From the NCBI RefSeq assembly GCF_900099905.1, contig NZ_FNEE01000028.1:1-64000 (forward strand): a stretch of DNA of 64,000 nucleotides. Reading direction: 5' to 3'. Every line of letters starts with the position of its first letter. Positions within the stretch are counted from its first letter, which is position 1. Under the pieces are notes generated by a model. That model did no database searches. It had not been told where the DNA came from and saw only the letters and a program-made list of their open reading frames with translations. This DNA is from Mesorhizobium muleiense. GTDB lineage: Bacteria > Pseudomonadota > Alphaproteobacteria > Rhizobiales > Rhizobiaceae. Below are positions 8,703 to 17,002 of this stretch, one piece after another. The translations under genes were made by a program, and so were the position numbers.

Positions 8703-9597
8703 GTTGCCTGAGGTCGAAACGGTGCGGCGGGGCCTGCAGCCGGTTCTGGAAGGCGCCCGCATCGCCCGCGTCGAGGCGCGCCGGCCCGACCTGCGCTTTC
8801 CATTTCCCGAGAATTTTTTGGAGAGGCTGACCGGCAAGACGATTACGGCGCTCGGCCGCCGGGCCAAATACCTGACGATGCACCTGGAAGGCGGTCCGGT
8901 GCTGATCTGCCATCTCGGCATGTCGGGCTCGTTCCGCATCGAAACGTCTGATGACACGCCCGAAAGCAGCGAAATGCTGCGCGCGTTCTCTCATGAGCGC
9001 CCGAAAAGCGCGGTGCACGACCATGTCGTCTTCCATATCGTCTCTCCCCAAGGCGCTCGGTCCCGGGTGACTTTCAACGATCCGCGCCGTTTCGGCTTCA
9101 TGCTGTTTTCCGAAGGAGCGCCTGACACGCATCCGATGCTGGCGGGTCTTGGCGTCGAGCCGACAGGCAATGCGTTGGACGGCGAACTGCTCGCCTCGCT
9201 GCTGAAAGGCCGGAAGTCGCCGCTAAAGGCAGCACTTCTCGATCAGCGGCTGATCGCCGGGCTCGGCAATATCTACGTGTCGGAGGCGCTGTGGCGCGCC
9301 GGCCTGTCGCCGTTGCGCGAGGCGGGCACCATCGCAAAGCCTGGAAAGAAGGCCAAACAGCAGCGCGACGCCCTGGCCGAAGCAATCCGGGCGGTGATCG
9401 CCGATGCGATCGCCGCCGGCGGATCGTCGCTGCGCGACTATGTGCAGACCGACGGGTCCCTGGGCTATTTCCAGCATTCGTTCGCGGTCTATGATCGCGA
9501 GGGCGAGCCCTGCTCCAAGCACGGCTGCAACGGCCATATAGAGCGCATCGTGCAAAGCGGGCGTTCCACCTTCTATTGCCGGAGCTGTCAGTTGTGA
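8695..9597 (+). CDS. mutM: Formamidopyrimidine-DNA glycosylase
   Basis: A 300-residue base-excision repair enzyme that removes 8-oxoguanine and other oxidised purines and nicks the DNA by beta/delta elimination. The N-terminus MPELPEVETVRRGLQP supplies the catalytic proline and glutamate after Met removal, and GRRAKYL supplies the conserved lysine. The C-terminal zinc finger is complete (CSKHGC and CRSC pairs). It is slightly longer than E. coli MutM (269) because of an insert around residues 85-105. The start codon lies inside the end of deoB. Confidence 0.96.
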   Translation: MPELPEVETVRRGLQPVLEGARIARVEARRPDLRFPFPENFLERLTGKTITALGRRAKYLTMHLEGGPVLICHLGMSGSFRIETSDDTPESSEMLRAFSHERPKSAVHDHVVFHIVSPQGARSRVTFNDPRRFGFMLFSEGAPDTHPMLAGLGVEPTGNALDGELLASLLKGRKSPLKAALLDQRLIAGLGNIYVSEALWRAGLSPLREAGTIAKPGKKAKQQRDALAEAIRAVIADAIAAGGSSLRDYVQTDGSLGYFQHSFAVYDREGEPCSKHGCNGHIERIVQSGRSTFYCRSCQL

Positions 9598-9672
9598 CTT
9601 AGGGGGTGTAAGCCAGGTGCCAGGGTGAACGATGCCTGATGCAAGGAGATGACCGAGTGAGGAGATACAGTC

Positions 9673-10446
9673 ATGGCCTATGAAACGATTATCGTCGAAA
9701 CCCGCGGCAAGGTCGGGCTGATCACGCTGAACCGGCCGAAGGCGCTCAATGCGCTGAACTCGCAGGTCCTGGCGGACGTGGTCGCGGCCGTGAACGGCTT
9801 CTGCGCGAATGCCGACATCGGCGCGATGGTCATCACCGGCTCCGAAAAAGCCTTCGCGGCAGGTGCGGACATCAAGGAAATGCAGGCGATCTCCTTTGTC
9901 GACGCCTATGTGCAGGATTTCTTTATCGGCTGGGAAGAGCTCACCCGGGCGCGCAAGCCTGTCATCGCGGCGGTGGCCGGCTATGCGCTCGGCGGCGGCT
10001 GCGAACTGGCGATGATGTGCGATTTCATCATTGCCGCCGACAATGCCAGGTTCGGCCAGCCCGAGATCACGCTCGGCGTCATGCCGGGCATGGGCGGATC
10101 GCAGCGCCTGACCCGTTTCGTCGGCAAGTCGAAGGCGATGGACATGTGCCTGACCGGACGGATGATGGATGCGGCGGAAGCCGAGCGTTGCGGCCTGGTG
10201 TCGCGTGTCGTGCCCGCCGGCGAGCTGCTCGAGGAGGCGTTGAAGGCGGCGGCCAAGATAGCCGATTTTTCGCTGCCGTCGGTGATGATGGCGAAAGAGG
10301 CCGTCAACCGCGCCTATGAAACGACACTGGCCGAGGGGCTGCGGTTCGAGCGCCGGCTGTTTCACTCACTGTTTGCGCTCGATGACCAGAAGGAAGGCAT
10401 GGCGGCCTTTGTCGAGAAGCGGAAGCCAAATTTCTCGAACCGGTAG
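9673..10446 (+). CDS. Enoyl-CoA hydratase
   Basis: A 257-residue crotonase-fold enzyme that hydrates 2-enoyl-CoA in fatty acid or amino acid oxidation. The oxyanion-hole segments are KAFAAGADIKEM and GYALGGGCELAMMCD. Both catalytic glutamates of true hydratases are present (the E of GCELAM and of QPEITLGVMPGMGG), and length is typical of the FadB1/EchA group. The last 21 bases, including the stop codon, are repeated immediately downstream, so read-through of the first stop would add the same six-residue tail again with one change. It stands alone between mutM and rpsT. Confidence 0.92.
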   Translation: MAYETIIVETRGKVGLITLNRPKALNALNSQVLADVVAAVNGFCANADIGAMVITGSEKAFAAGADIKEMQAISFVDAYVQDFFIGWEELTRARKPVIAAVAGYALGGGCELAMMCDFIIAADNARFGQPEITLGVMPGMGGSQRLTRFVGKSKAMDMCLTGRMMDAAEAERCGLVSRVVPAGELLEEALKAAAKIADFSLPSVMMAKEAVNRAYETTLAEGLRFERRLFHSLFALDDQKEGMAAFVEKRKPNFSNR

Positions 10447-10466
10447 CCAAATTTCTCGAACTGGTA
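10425..10466 (+). repeat. 21-bp tandem duplication over a stop codon
   Basis: Two 21-base units (10425-10445 and 10446-10466) differ at one base (accggta versus actggta). In the hydratase frame each copy encodes PNFSN plus a final R or W, and a TAG follows each, so stop codon and coding tail are duplicated in phase. Confidence 0.9.
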
Positions 10467-10649
10467 GATGGCGACGACATCAGCCGGGAGCGAGCGACAG
10501 CAGCGGCCAAAAAGAAGGCGAAGCAGCGTTGACGCGCCGGAAAAGCTGAACTATAAGCCGCACCAACCGAGGCGGCCCTGTGGCTGCCCGTTTGTTTTTT
10601 GCGCCTTGCGGCGTCCCGCATGCGCCCACCAGATCAGAAGAGAGGCATC

Positions 10650-10916
10650 ATGGCCAATACCTCCTCGGCCAAAAAGGCAACGCGCAAGATCGCCCGCCGC
10701 ACGGCGATCAACAAGAACCGCCGCTCGCGCGTGCGGACCTACATCCGCCAGGTCGAAGAGGCGCTCGCCTCGGGCGACAAGGCGGCCGCGCAGGCTGCTT
10801 TCAAGGTGGCTGAGCCGGAATTGATGCGCGCCGCGAGCAAGGGCGTGGTGCACAAGAATACGGCATCCCGCAAGGTGTCGCGCCTGGCCCAGCGCCTCAA
10901 GGTGTTGTCGGCCTAA
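10650..10916 (+). CDS. rpsT: Ribosomal protein S20
   Basis: An 88-residue basic protein of the 30S subunit that binds 16S rRNA early in assembly. It begins MANTSSAKKATRKIARRTA, with NKNRRSRVRT following and the typical C-terminal VHKNTASRKVSRLAQRLK. The start at 10650 follows an AGAGAGG ribosome site; the open frame upstream of it is not conserved in type. It is followed by a clear terminator and the long gap before dnaA. Confidence 0.97.
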   Translation: MANTSSAKKATRKIARRTAINKNRRSRVRTYIRQVEEALASGDKAAAQAAFKVAEPELMRAASKGVVHKNTASRKVSRLAQRLKVLSA

Positions 10917-10963
10917 CCCGGATATCCGGGCCGATATACCTTTACTAAACTTGTCCTTTTCAG

Positions 10964-10989
10964 ACCCGGCCGCTCGTGCCGGGTTTTTT
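10964..10989 (+). terminator. Rho-independent terminator of rpsT
   Basis: Stem ACCCGGC/GCCGGGT (10964-10970 and 10978-10984) with a seven-base loop, followed by a run of T to 10989. It lies 47 bases after the rpsT stop. Confidence 0.9.
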
Positions 10990-11850
10990 CGTTTGCCGGC
11001 AAGTACTTAAAAAGAAAGCCCGCAAGCAACACCCCGCACGATTTCGAAGTTCGAATTGCTTTGCCGGCATATACATGCCGGCTGACAGGCGCAGCCGCTG
11101 AAAGCGTTCACGGCGAAAATATCAACTGTCGACAATCACCTTTATTTTTCAAACGGTTGCGGACGGTCATCCACAGCTTGTTCACATCGGGTGCGAGGGA
11201 TGGGGGACAATTGCCTGTCAAGAAAATTATTTGATAAAATTTCGCGCGACGCGGCCTTTTTCACATTCGCCGGAAAAGGGTTTGAATCACAATGGGTTTG
11301 TCAAAACAAGCCAGTGCAACGCAGGCTCCGAACACGTTTGCGCTAACCACATTCCTTAAAAATCCGTTAGTCGTGGCCTTGCCCTATCCACAGCGATTTC
11401 GCTAAGGTCTGTCTATCGAGAGGGACGGGCCGTTGGCCCTTAACCCAGCCTGAATCGGCCAGCACAAAATGGCAGAATTCATGACGCGGATCATCTCCGC
11501 GTACGGGTTTGGTTTGCCTTTTCGATACGGTAGGGGAATGGCGTAATTGTACATGGCAGATCAATGACGCGCCGGCGTTTCGCCGGGCGGAATTGTATTG
11601 CCCTGACATGACCAAAGCGGGCTGGCTCCGAGGAGCCGGCGCCGGTTCCCCGACAATGAGGCGACATCAGCTGCCGGCGGCGGCGATGGTGTCGCTGTGA
11701 GGACACGGTCGCCGGAAACATGGATGCAGGAGGCGCATTCCCGGCGGAAAAAGGTACAAAAGGACAAGGAACTCGATCATGCAGAGCGGCATCGAAAGGG
11801 AGCTTACGGGCGACCTCCCATTCCCTGGGACCTTAACCGGAGGGGACGCT
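10990..11850. other. Long gap before dnaA with DnaA-box-like sites
   Basis: About 860 bases without a convincing gene. Four 9-mers match TTATNCACA at eight positions: TCATCCACA (11167-11175), TTGTTCACA (11178-11186), TTTTTCACA (11257-11265) and CTATCCACA (11384-11392). An A/T-rich stretch lies at about 11223-11242, between the second and third sites. Short hairpins occur at 11427-11439 (GGGCC/GGCCC) and 11624-11637 (GGCTCC/GGAGCC). This could be the dnaA control region or a replication origin. Many alphaproteobacteria have oriC near hemE instead, so I do not claim oriC. Confidence 0.5.
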
Positions 11851-13323
11851 ATGTCGGCTTCCATCGACGCGGAACAAAAGTTCGACCGGGTCAAGGCCCA
11901 GTTGAAGGCGCGTCTGGGAACCGAAGTCTATTCGAGCTGGTTCGGGCGCATGAAGGTCGCCGAGGCGTCCCGGGGCATTGTCCGCATCTCGGTGCCCACC
12001 GCCTTCCTGCGCTCGTGGATCAACGGCCACTACCTCGACCTCATCGCCGAGCTGTGGAAACACGAGGATCCTGAAATCCTCAAGATCGAGATCGTCGTGC
12101 GCACCGCTACCCGCCCGGGGCGCAACGGCGTCGAGCCCGAAGTGGCCCCGGCGCGCAAGATGACCAGGCAGGCGCAAACGGCGCTGGCCGCGGGAACAGC
12201 GGCCCCCGGCAGGGTGGAGCGGGTACCGGCACCTCGCCCGGGAATGCCTGCCGAGACCGAGTTCCGGCACAATGTGCTCGGTTCGCCGCTTGACCCGCGC
12301 TACACGTTCGGCTCCTTCATCGAAGGACCGTCGAACCGGGTGGCCTTCGCCGCCGCCAAGGCGGTGGCGGAATCGCAGTCGAGCGCGGTGCGCTTCAATC
12401 CGCTGTTTCTGCACGCGACGGTGGGGCTGGGCAAGACGCACCTGCTGCAGGCGATCGCGGCGGAATCGCTGAAGCAGAATCCGAAATCGCGCGTCGTCTA
12501 TCTCACGGCCGAATATTTCATGTGGCGGTTTGCCACCGCGATCCGCGACAACAACGCGCTGACGCTGAAGGAACAATTGCGCGACATCGACCTCCTCATC
12601 ATCGACGACATGCAGTTCCTGCAAGGCAAGTCGATCCAGCATGAATTCTGCCATCTGATCAACATGCTGCTCGACAGCGCCAAGCAGGTGGTGGTCGCTG
12701 CCGACCGGCCGCCGTCGGAACTGGAATCACTGGAGCCCCGCGTCCGCTCGCGCCTCAACGGCGGCGTCGCGCTCGAAATGTCGGCGCCGGATTTCGCCAT
12801 GCGGATCGGCATGCTCAAGCTGCGCCTTGCCACCGCAAAGGCCGACGATCAATCGCTCGACATTTCGGAGGAGATCCTCAACCATGTCGCCCGCACGGTG
12901 ACCGGCAGCGGGCGCGAACTCGAAGGTGCGTTCAACCAGCTCCTGTTCCGCCAGTCGTTCGAACCGCAGATCACCATCGACCGCATCGATGAGATCCTCG
13001 GCCACATCTATCGTTCGGGCGAGCCGAAGCGGGTGCGCATCGAGGACATCCAGCGCATTGTCGCGCGCCACTACAATGTGTCGAAGACGGAACTTCTGTC
13101 CAACCGGCGCACCCGCACCATCGTCAAGCCGCGGCAGGTCGCCATGTACCTGTCGAAGGTGATGACACCGCGCTCCTTGCCGGAGATCGGGCGGCGTTTC
13201 GGTGGCCGCGACCATACGACGGTGCTGCACGCCGTGCGCAAGATCGAGGATCTTTCAGGCGTCGACAACACGCTGGCGCAGGAACTCGAATTGCTGAGAA
13301 GACTGATCAACGATCAGGCCTGA
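11851..13323 (+). CDS. dnaA: Chromosomal replication initiator DnaA
   Basis: A 490-residue AAA+ initiator that binds DnaA boxes and opens the origin. Domain I is at residues 1-90, a proline/alanine-rich linker follows, then the ATPase with Walker A ATVGLGKTHLLQ and Walker B DLLIIDDMQFLQG, and the C-terminal DNA-binding signature GGRDHTTVLHAVRKIEDL. I choose ATG 11851 because a strong GGAGG lies eight bases upstream. An in-frame ATG at 11779 would add 24 residues and cannot be excluded. Followed by dnaN and recF in the classical order, although separated by repeat-bearing gaps. Confidence 0.96.
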   Translation: MSASIDAEQKFDRVKAQLKARLGTEVYSSWFGRMKVAEASRGIVRISVPTAFLRSWINGHYLDLIAELWKHEDPEILKIEIVVRTATRPGRNGVEPEVAPARKMTRQAQTALAAGTAAPGRVERVPAPRPGMPAETEFRHNVLGSPLDPRYTFGSFIEGPSNRVAFAAAKAVAESQSSAVRFNPLFLHATVGLGKTHLLQAIAAESLKQNPKSRVVYLTAEYFMWRFATAIRDNNALTLKEQLRDIDLLIIDDMQFLQGKSIQHEFCHLINMLLDSAKQVVVAADRPPSELESLEPRVRSRLNGGVALEMSAPDFAMRIGMLKLRLATAKADDQSLDISEEILNHVARTVTGSGRELEGAFNQLLFRQSFEPQITIDRIDEILGHIYRSGEPKRVRIEDIQRIVARHYNVSKTELLSNRRTRTIVKPRQVAMYLSKVMTPRSLPEIGRRFGGRDHTTVLHAVRKIEDLSGVDNTLAQELELLRRLINDQA

Positions 13324-13387
13324 CCGGCCCGAAAAACAAAGGCGAGTCGCGTCTGGATGGCCGCGACGCGCTTGTTATCTTCGTCCT

Positions 13388-13475
13388 TATGCACGTCGTT
13401 GCCGCAAAACCGCTGCGCACCCTCGGGCCTGACCCGGGCCTGACCCGAGGGCATACTTTTGGGCGACGAGCGTTG
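13388..13475. repeat. Palindromic intergenic repeat with insert
   Basis: Flanks ATGCACGTCGTTGCCGCAAA and ACTTTTGGGCGACG match the two arms of the element after dnaN. In the loop is an extra palindromic block bounded by CCCTCGGG and CCCGAGGG. It contains an exact 11-bp tandem duplication of GGGCCTGACCC (13425-13435, 13436-13446). The whole dnaA-dnaN gap (13324-13656) holds nothing else I can support. Confidence 0.65.
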
Positions 13476-13656
13476 GCTTGCGGGCTTGCCCAGTTTTATC
13501 CTGGGAAAGCCCGTGTAACCGGCCCGAACCGTCAGCACGGGCTTGCGTTCACCGGTTTTTTCCTGTCAGTTTGTGCAGATTCTGACCTGTTCAGACCTTT
13601 CGCGGGTTGCCGCTTGCCGGAGACCCGCTCATTCATTCAAGCGAGCCTGTTTCGTC

Positions 13657-14775
13657 ATGCGTGTTATCCTGGAACGGTCAAATCTCCTGAAGTCGCTCAA
13701 CCACGTTCATCGCGTGGTCGAGCGGCGCAACACCATACCGATCCTGTCGAACGTGCTGCTGAGCGCCGAAGGCGCCACCCTTGAAATGAAGGCGACCGAC
13801 CTCGACCTGGAGGTGACCGAAGCCACGCCCGCCAAGGTCGAGCGCGGCGGCGCGACGACGGTTCCGGCGCATCTGCTCTACGACATCGTGCGCAAGCTCG
13901 CCGACGGCGCCGAGGTCATGCTGAAGACCGACGAGGACGGCAACGCCATGACGGTGACCTCGGGCCGCTCGAGCTTCCGCCTCCAGTGCCTGCCGCAATC
14001 CGATTTCCCGGAGCTTTCGGCCGGATCGTTCTCGCATATCTTCCGGCTCGATTCGGTCGCGCTCAAGGGCCTGATCGAGAAGACCCAATTCGCCATCTCC
14101 ACCGAAGAGACGCGCTACTACCTGAACGGCATCTACCTGCACACGCATGACGCCGACGGCAAGCTGAAGCTGCGCTCGGTAGCGACCGACGGCCATCGGC
14201 TGGCGCGCGCCGAGATCGACGCGCCGGCAGGATCGGAAGGCATGCCGGGCATCATCATTCCGCGCAAGACGGTCAGCGAATTGCAAAAGCTCGTCGACGA
14301 CCCTGATATCGCGGTGACCACCGAATTGTCCGACACCAAGATCCGTTTCACCATCGGCAGCGTCGTTTTGACCTCGAAGCTGATCGACGGTACCTTCCCG
14401 GACTATCAGCGGGTGATCCCGACCGGCAACGACAAGAAGCTGATCATCGACCGCCAGAGTTTCGCCGCCGCCGTCGACCGCGTCTCGACCATTTCGTCCG
14501 AACGCGGCCGGGCGGTGAAGCTTTCGATTGGAGAAGGCCAGGTCACGCTTGCAGTCAACAATCCGGATTCGGGCAGCGCCACCGAAGAACTGGCCGCGGA
14601 TTATTCGTCCGACGCGATCGAAATCGGCTTCAACGCCAAATATCTGCTCGACGTCGCCGCCCAGTTGACCGGCACCGAGGCAAAATTCATGCTGGCGGAT
14701 GCCGGCTCGCCAACGCTGATCCACGACATGGCCGACGAAACCACGCTCTACGTGCTGATGCCGATGCGGGTCTGA
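13657..14775 (+). CDS. dnaN: DNA polymerase III beta sliding clamp
   Basis: A 372-residue clamp protein with three repeated folds that forms the ring around DNA and tethers polymerase III. It starts MRVILERSNLLKSLNHVHRV, has NTIPILSNVLLSA near residue 28 and ends with the conserved LYVLMPMRV. The start at ATG 13657 matches the family; the longer frame upstream is intergenic. It lies between dnaA and recF. Its stop codon is the edge of a palindromic repeat. Confidence 0.97.
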   Translation: MRVILERSNLLKSLNHVHRVVERRNTIPILSNVLLSAEGATLEMKATDLDLEVTEATPAKVERGGATTVPAHLLYDIVRKLADGAEVMLKTDEDGNAMTVTSGRSSFRLQCLPQSDFPELSAGSFSHIFRLDSVALKGLIEKTQFAISTEETRYYLNGIYLHTHDADGKLKLRSVATDGHRLARAEIDAPAGSEGMPGIIIPRKTVSELQKLVDDPDIAVTTELSDTKIRFTIGSVVLTSKLIDGTFPDYQRVIPTGNDKKLIIDRQSFAAAVDRVSTISSERGRAVKLSIGEGQVTLAVNNPDSGSATEELAADYSSDAIEIGFNAKYLLDVAAQLTGTEAKFMLADAGSPTLIHDMADETTLYVLMPMRV

Positions 14776-14879
14776 TGCATGTCGCGCAAAAGTGTGCAGC
14801 GGTTTTGCGATAACGACATGCATAAAACAACAACCTAAAGCGCGTCGCATGAGGCCGGTCAAACGCGGCGCGCTTTAGG
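14775..14879. repeat. Two-part palindromic intergenic repeat
   Basis: First hairpin: ATGCATGTCG (14775-14784) pairs with CGACATGCAT (14814-14823), with inner CGCAAAA/TTTTGCG. Second hairpin: CCTAAAGCGCG (14834-14844) pairs with CGCGCTTTAGG (14869-14879). It fills the dnaN-recF gap and starts inside the dnaN stop codon. The first hairpin shares its arms with the element at 13388. Confidence 0.8.
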
Positions 14880-14903
14880 CCGGAACGAGGCCATCTTGCT
14901 GTC

Positions 14904-16058
14904 ATGACCGGAGTTGCGAAGCAGCCTGAGCACGATCAGCAGACTTATATAAGTAAGCTGTCACTTACCAATTTCCGCAATTACGCAACACTGTCGATCG
15001 GCCTCGACCCCGGCGCCGTGGTTTTTTCCGGCGACAATGGCGCCGGCAAAACCAATCTGCTGGAGGCGATTTCCCTGCTGACGCCGGGGCGCGGCCTGCG
15101 CCGTGCGCCTTATGCCGACGTGGCGCGCGAAGGCGGCGATGGCGGCTTTGCCATCCATGCCCGGCTCGATGGACCGGACGGCCCGGTCGAGATCGGCACC
15201 GGCATCGCAGGCGGCGACGCCGCCGAAGGGGGCCGGCGGGTGCGGATCAACGGCGCGGCGGCGCGCTCGGCCGAGGACATGCTGGAATGGCTGCGCGTCG
15301 TCTGGTTGACACCGGCGATGGATGCATTGTTCACCGGGCCGGCCGCGGATCGGCGGCGCTTTCTCGACCGGCAGGTGCTGGCGATCGATCCGGGCCACGG
15401 CCAGCGCGCGCTCGACTACGAAAAAGCGATGCGCGGCCGCAATCGACTGCTCGCCGAAGGCTCGCGCGACGGCGCCTGGTTCGATGCGATCGAGACGCAA
15501 ATGGCCGAAACCGGTGTGGCGATTGCCGCGGCGCGTGCCGAACTGGTGCGCCTGCTCGCCGCCATGATCGACAGGCTGCCAAGCTCCGGTCCGTTTCCGC
15601 AAGCCGACATCGGCCTGTCCGGCGGGCTGGAAAGCGAGGTCGGCACCTCCGCGGCTGTCGATGTCGAGGAGCGATTCCGCCGCGCTCTTGCCGACGGCCG
15701 CGATCGCGACCGCGCCGCCGGGCGCACGCTCGACGGCCCGCACCGGTCGGATCTCGTGGTGCGGCACCGGCCAAAGGCGATGCCGGCCGAACTCTGCTCG
15801 ACCGGCGAGCAGAAGGCGCTGCTGGTCGGCATGGTCCTGTCGCACGCCCGGCTGACCGGCGAGATGTCTGGCATGACGCCGATCCTGCTGCTCGACGAAA
15901 TCGCCGCCCATCTCGACGCGGGCCGACGCGCCGCGCTGTTCTCGATCCTCGAAGAGCTGAATTGCCAGGCTTTCATGACCGGGACCGATGCGGCGCTGTT
16001 TTCCAGTCTCAACGGACGCGCGCAGTTTTTGACCGTCGATCATGGCACGGTTTGGTGA
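14904..16058 (+). CDS. recF: DNA replication and repair protein RecF
   Basis: A 384-residue SMC-like ATPase that helps load RecA at single-strand gaps. Walker A is FSGDNGAGKTNLLEAIS, the segment LSLTNFRNY is the typical N-terminal strand, the signature region reads CSTGEQKALLVGMVLSHA, and the Walker B/D-loop is ILLLDEIAAHLDAGRR. Length is normal. The last codons run into a heptanucleotide array: the TGA stop lies within the first TGGTGAA unit, so expansion or loss of repeats could change the 3' end without changing the protein. Confidence 0.95.
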   Translation: MTGVAKQPEHDQQTYISKLSLTNFRNYATLSIGLDPGAVVFSGDNGAGKTNLLEAISLLTPGRGLRRAPYADVAREGGDGGFAIHARLDGPDGPVEIGTGIAGGDAAEGGRRVRINGAAARSAEDMLEWLRVVWLTPAMDALFTGPAADRRRFLDRQVLAIDPGHGQRALDYEKAMRGRNRLLAEGSRDGAWFDAIETQMAETGVAIAAARAELVRLLAAMIDRLPSSGPFPQADIGLSGGLESEVGTSAAVDVEERFRRALADGRDRDRAAGRTLDGPHRSDLVVRHRPKAMPAELCSTGEQKALLVGMVLSHARLTGEMSGMTPILLLDEIAAHLDAGRRAALFSILEELNCQAFMTGTDAALFSSLNGRAQFLTVDHGTVW

Positions 16059-16101
16059 ATGGTGAATGGTGAATGGTGAATGGTGAATGGTGAATGGTGA
16101 A
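16053..16101 (+). repeat. Heptanucleotide array, seven TGGTGAA units
   Basis: Seven perfect consecutive copies of TGGTGAA, the first of which contains the recF stop codon. The reverse complement of the unit occurs in the array at 16172-16227, so the two arrays can pair. Confidence 0.95.
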
Positions 16102-16126
16102 TGGTAGTGAGTGTACCCTCACTCCC

Positions 16127-16147
16127 CTGTCCACTGTCCACTGTCCA
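16127..16147 (+). repeat. Heptanucleotide array, three CTGTCCA units
   Basis: Three perfect CTGTCCA copies plus a partial fourth (CTGTCCC), sitting between two other heptamer arrays. Confidence 0.9.
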
Positions 16148-16171
16148 CTGTCCCCCACTACCGGCTACCAG

Positions 16172-16227
16172 CTACTCCCTACTCACTACTCACTATTCAC
16201 CATTCACCATTCACTATTCACTATTCA
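16172..16227 (+). repeat. Degenerate heptanucleotide array, eight units
   Basis: Eight consecutive heptamers in one phase: CTACTCC, CTACTCA, CTACTCA, CTATTCA, CCATTCA, CCATTCA, CTATTCA, CTATTCA. The CCATTCA units contain the complement of the TGGTGAA array at 16053-16101, so the region can fold into a long hairpin. It ends 19 bases before the moeB start. Confidence 0.93.
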
Positions 16228-16246
16228 CCCCCTATATGGTCCGGCG

Positions 16247-17002
16247 ATGATCACCACCGCGCTCACCGACGAAGAACTCGAACGCTACGCCCGCCACATC
16301 GTGCTGCCCGAGATCGGCGGCGCCGGCCAGCAGCGACTGAAGCGGGCTCGGGTCCTGGTCATCGGCGCCGGCGGGCTGGGAGCGCCGGTGCTTGAATATC
16401 TTGCCGCAGCCGGCGTTGGCACACTCGGCATCGTCGACGACGACAGCGTCTCGCTGTCGAACCTGCAAAGGCAGGTGATCCACGGCACCGGCGCTGTCGG
16501 CATGGCGAAGACCGACAGCGCCAAGGCGGCGATCGCCCGCATCAACCCCAACGTCGCCGTGGAACTGCACAATCTCAGGCTGACGGCGGACAACGCCCCT
16601 GCCCTAGTCGCCCGATATGACATCGTCGTCGACGGCTCCGACAATTTCGAAACCCGTTATGCGATGGCCGACGCCTGCGCCGCGGAAAAGCGGCCGCTGG
16701 TCCATGCCGCCGTCGGCCGCTTCGACGGCTCGGTGACCGTGCTGAAACCGTTCGAAACCGGCACGGATGGCAGGCCGAATCCGAGTTATCGCGATCTTTT
16801 CCCGGAACCACCGCCGGCCGGCCTGGTGCCATCCTGCGCCGTGGCCGGCGTGCTCGGCGTGCTGACCGGCGTCGTCGGCACGCTGCAGGCCATGGAGGCG
16901 ATCAAGCTGATCGCCGGCATCGGCGAACCGCTGGTCGGCCGGCTGCTGCTTTACGATGCATTGGCCGCCCGCTTCGACACGATCCGCTACAAGAGCAGCT
17001 AG
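16247..17002 (+). CDS. MoeB/ThiF-type adenylyltransferase
   Basis: A 251-residue E1-like enzyme expected to adenylate the C-terminus of a ubiquitin-like sulfur carrier (MoaD or ThiS) for molybdopterin or thiamine synthesis. The nucleotide site is VIGAGGLGAPVLEYLAAAGV with DDDSVSLSNLQRQVIH, and the conserved cysteine region is PSCAVAGVLGVL. E. coli MoeB holds a zinc ion with two CxxC pairs; here the first would-be pair reads SYRD in PSYRDLFPEPPP and no C-terminal CxxC is seen, so the zinc site is absent. ATG 16247 is chosen because upstream sequence is repeat. No moaD or thiS is adjacent, so MoeB and ThiF roles cannot be separated. Confidence 0.85.
   Translation: MITTALTDEELERYARHIVLPEIGGAGQQRLKRARVLVIGAGGLGAPVLEYLAAAGVGTLGIVDDDSVSLSNLQRQVIHGTGAVGMAKTDSAKAAIARINPNVAVELHNLRLTADNAPALVARYDIVVDGSDNFETRYAMADACAAEKRPLVHAAVGRFDGSVTVLKPFETGTDGRPNPSYRDLFPEPPPAGLVPSCAVAGVLGVLTGVVGTLQAMEAIKLIAGIGEPLVGRLLLYDALAARFDTIRYKSS

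Noticed and set aside
10990..11850. Firm oriC assignment
   Set aside because: The DnaA-like boxes all have one mismatch, and alphaproteobacterial origins are often near hemE; genome-wide skew data would be needed.
16053..16227. CRISPR array
   Set aside because: Units are only seven bases, contiguous and without spacers, so they are simple tandem repeats.
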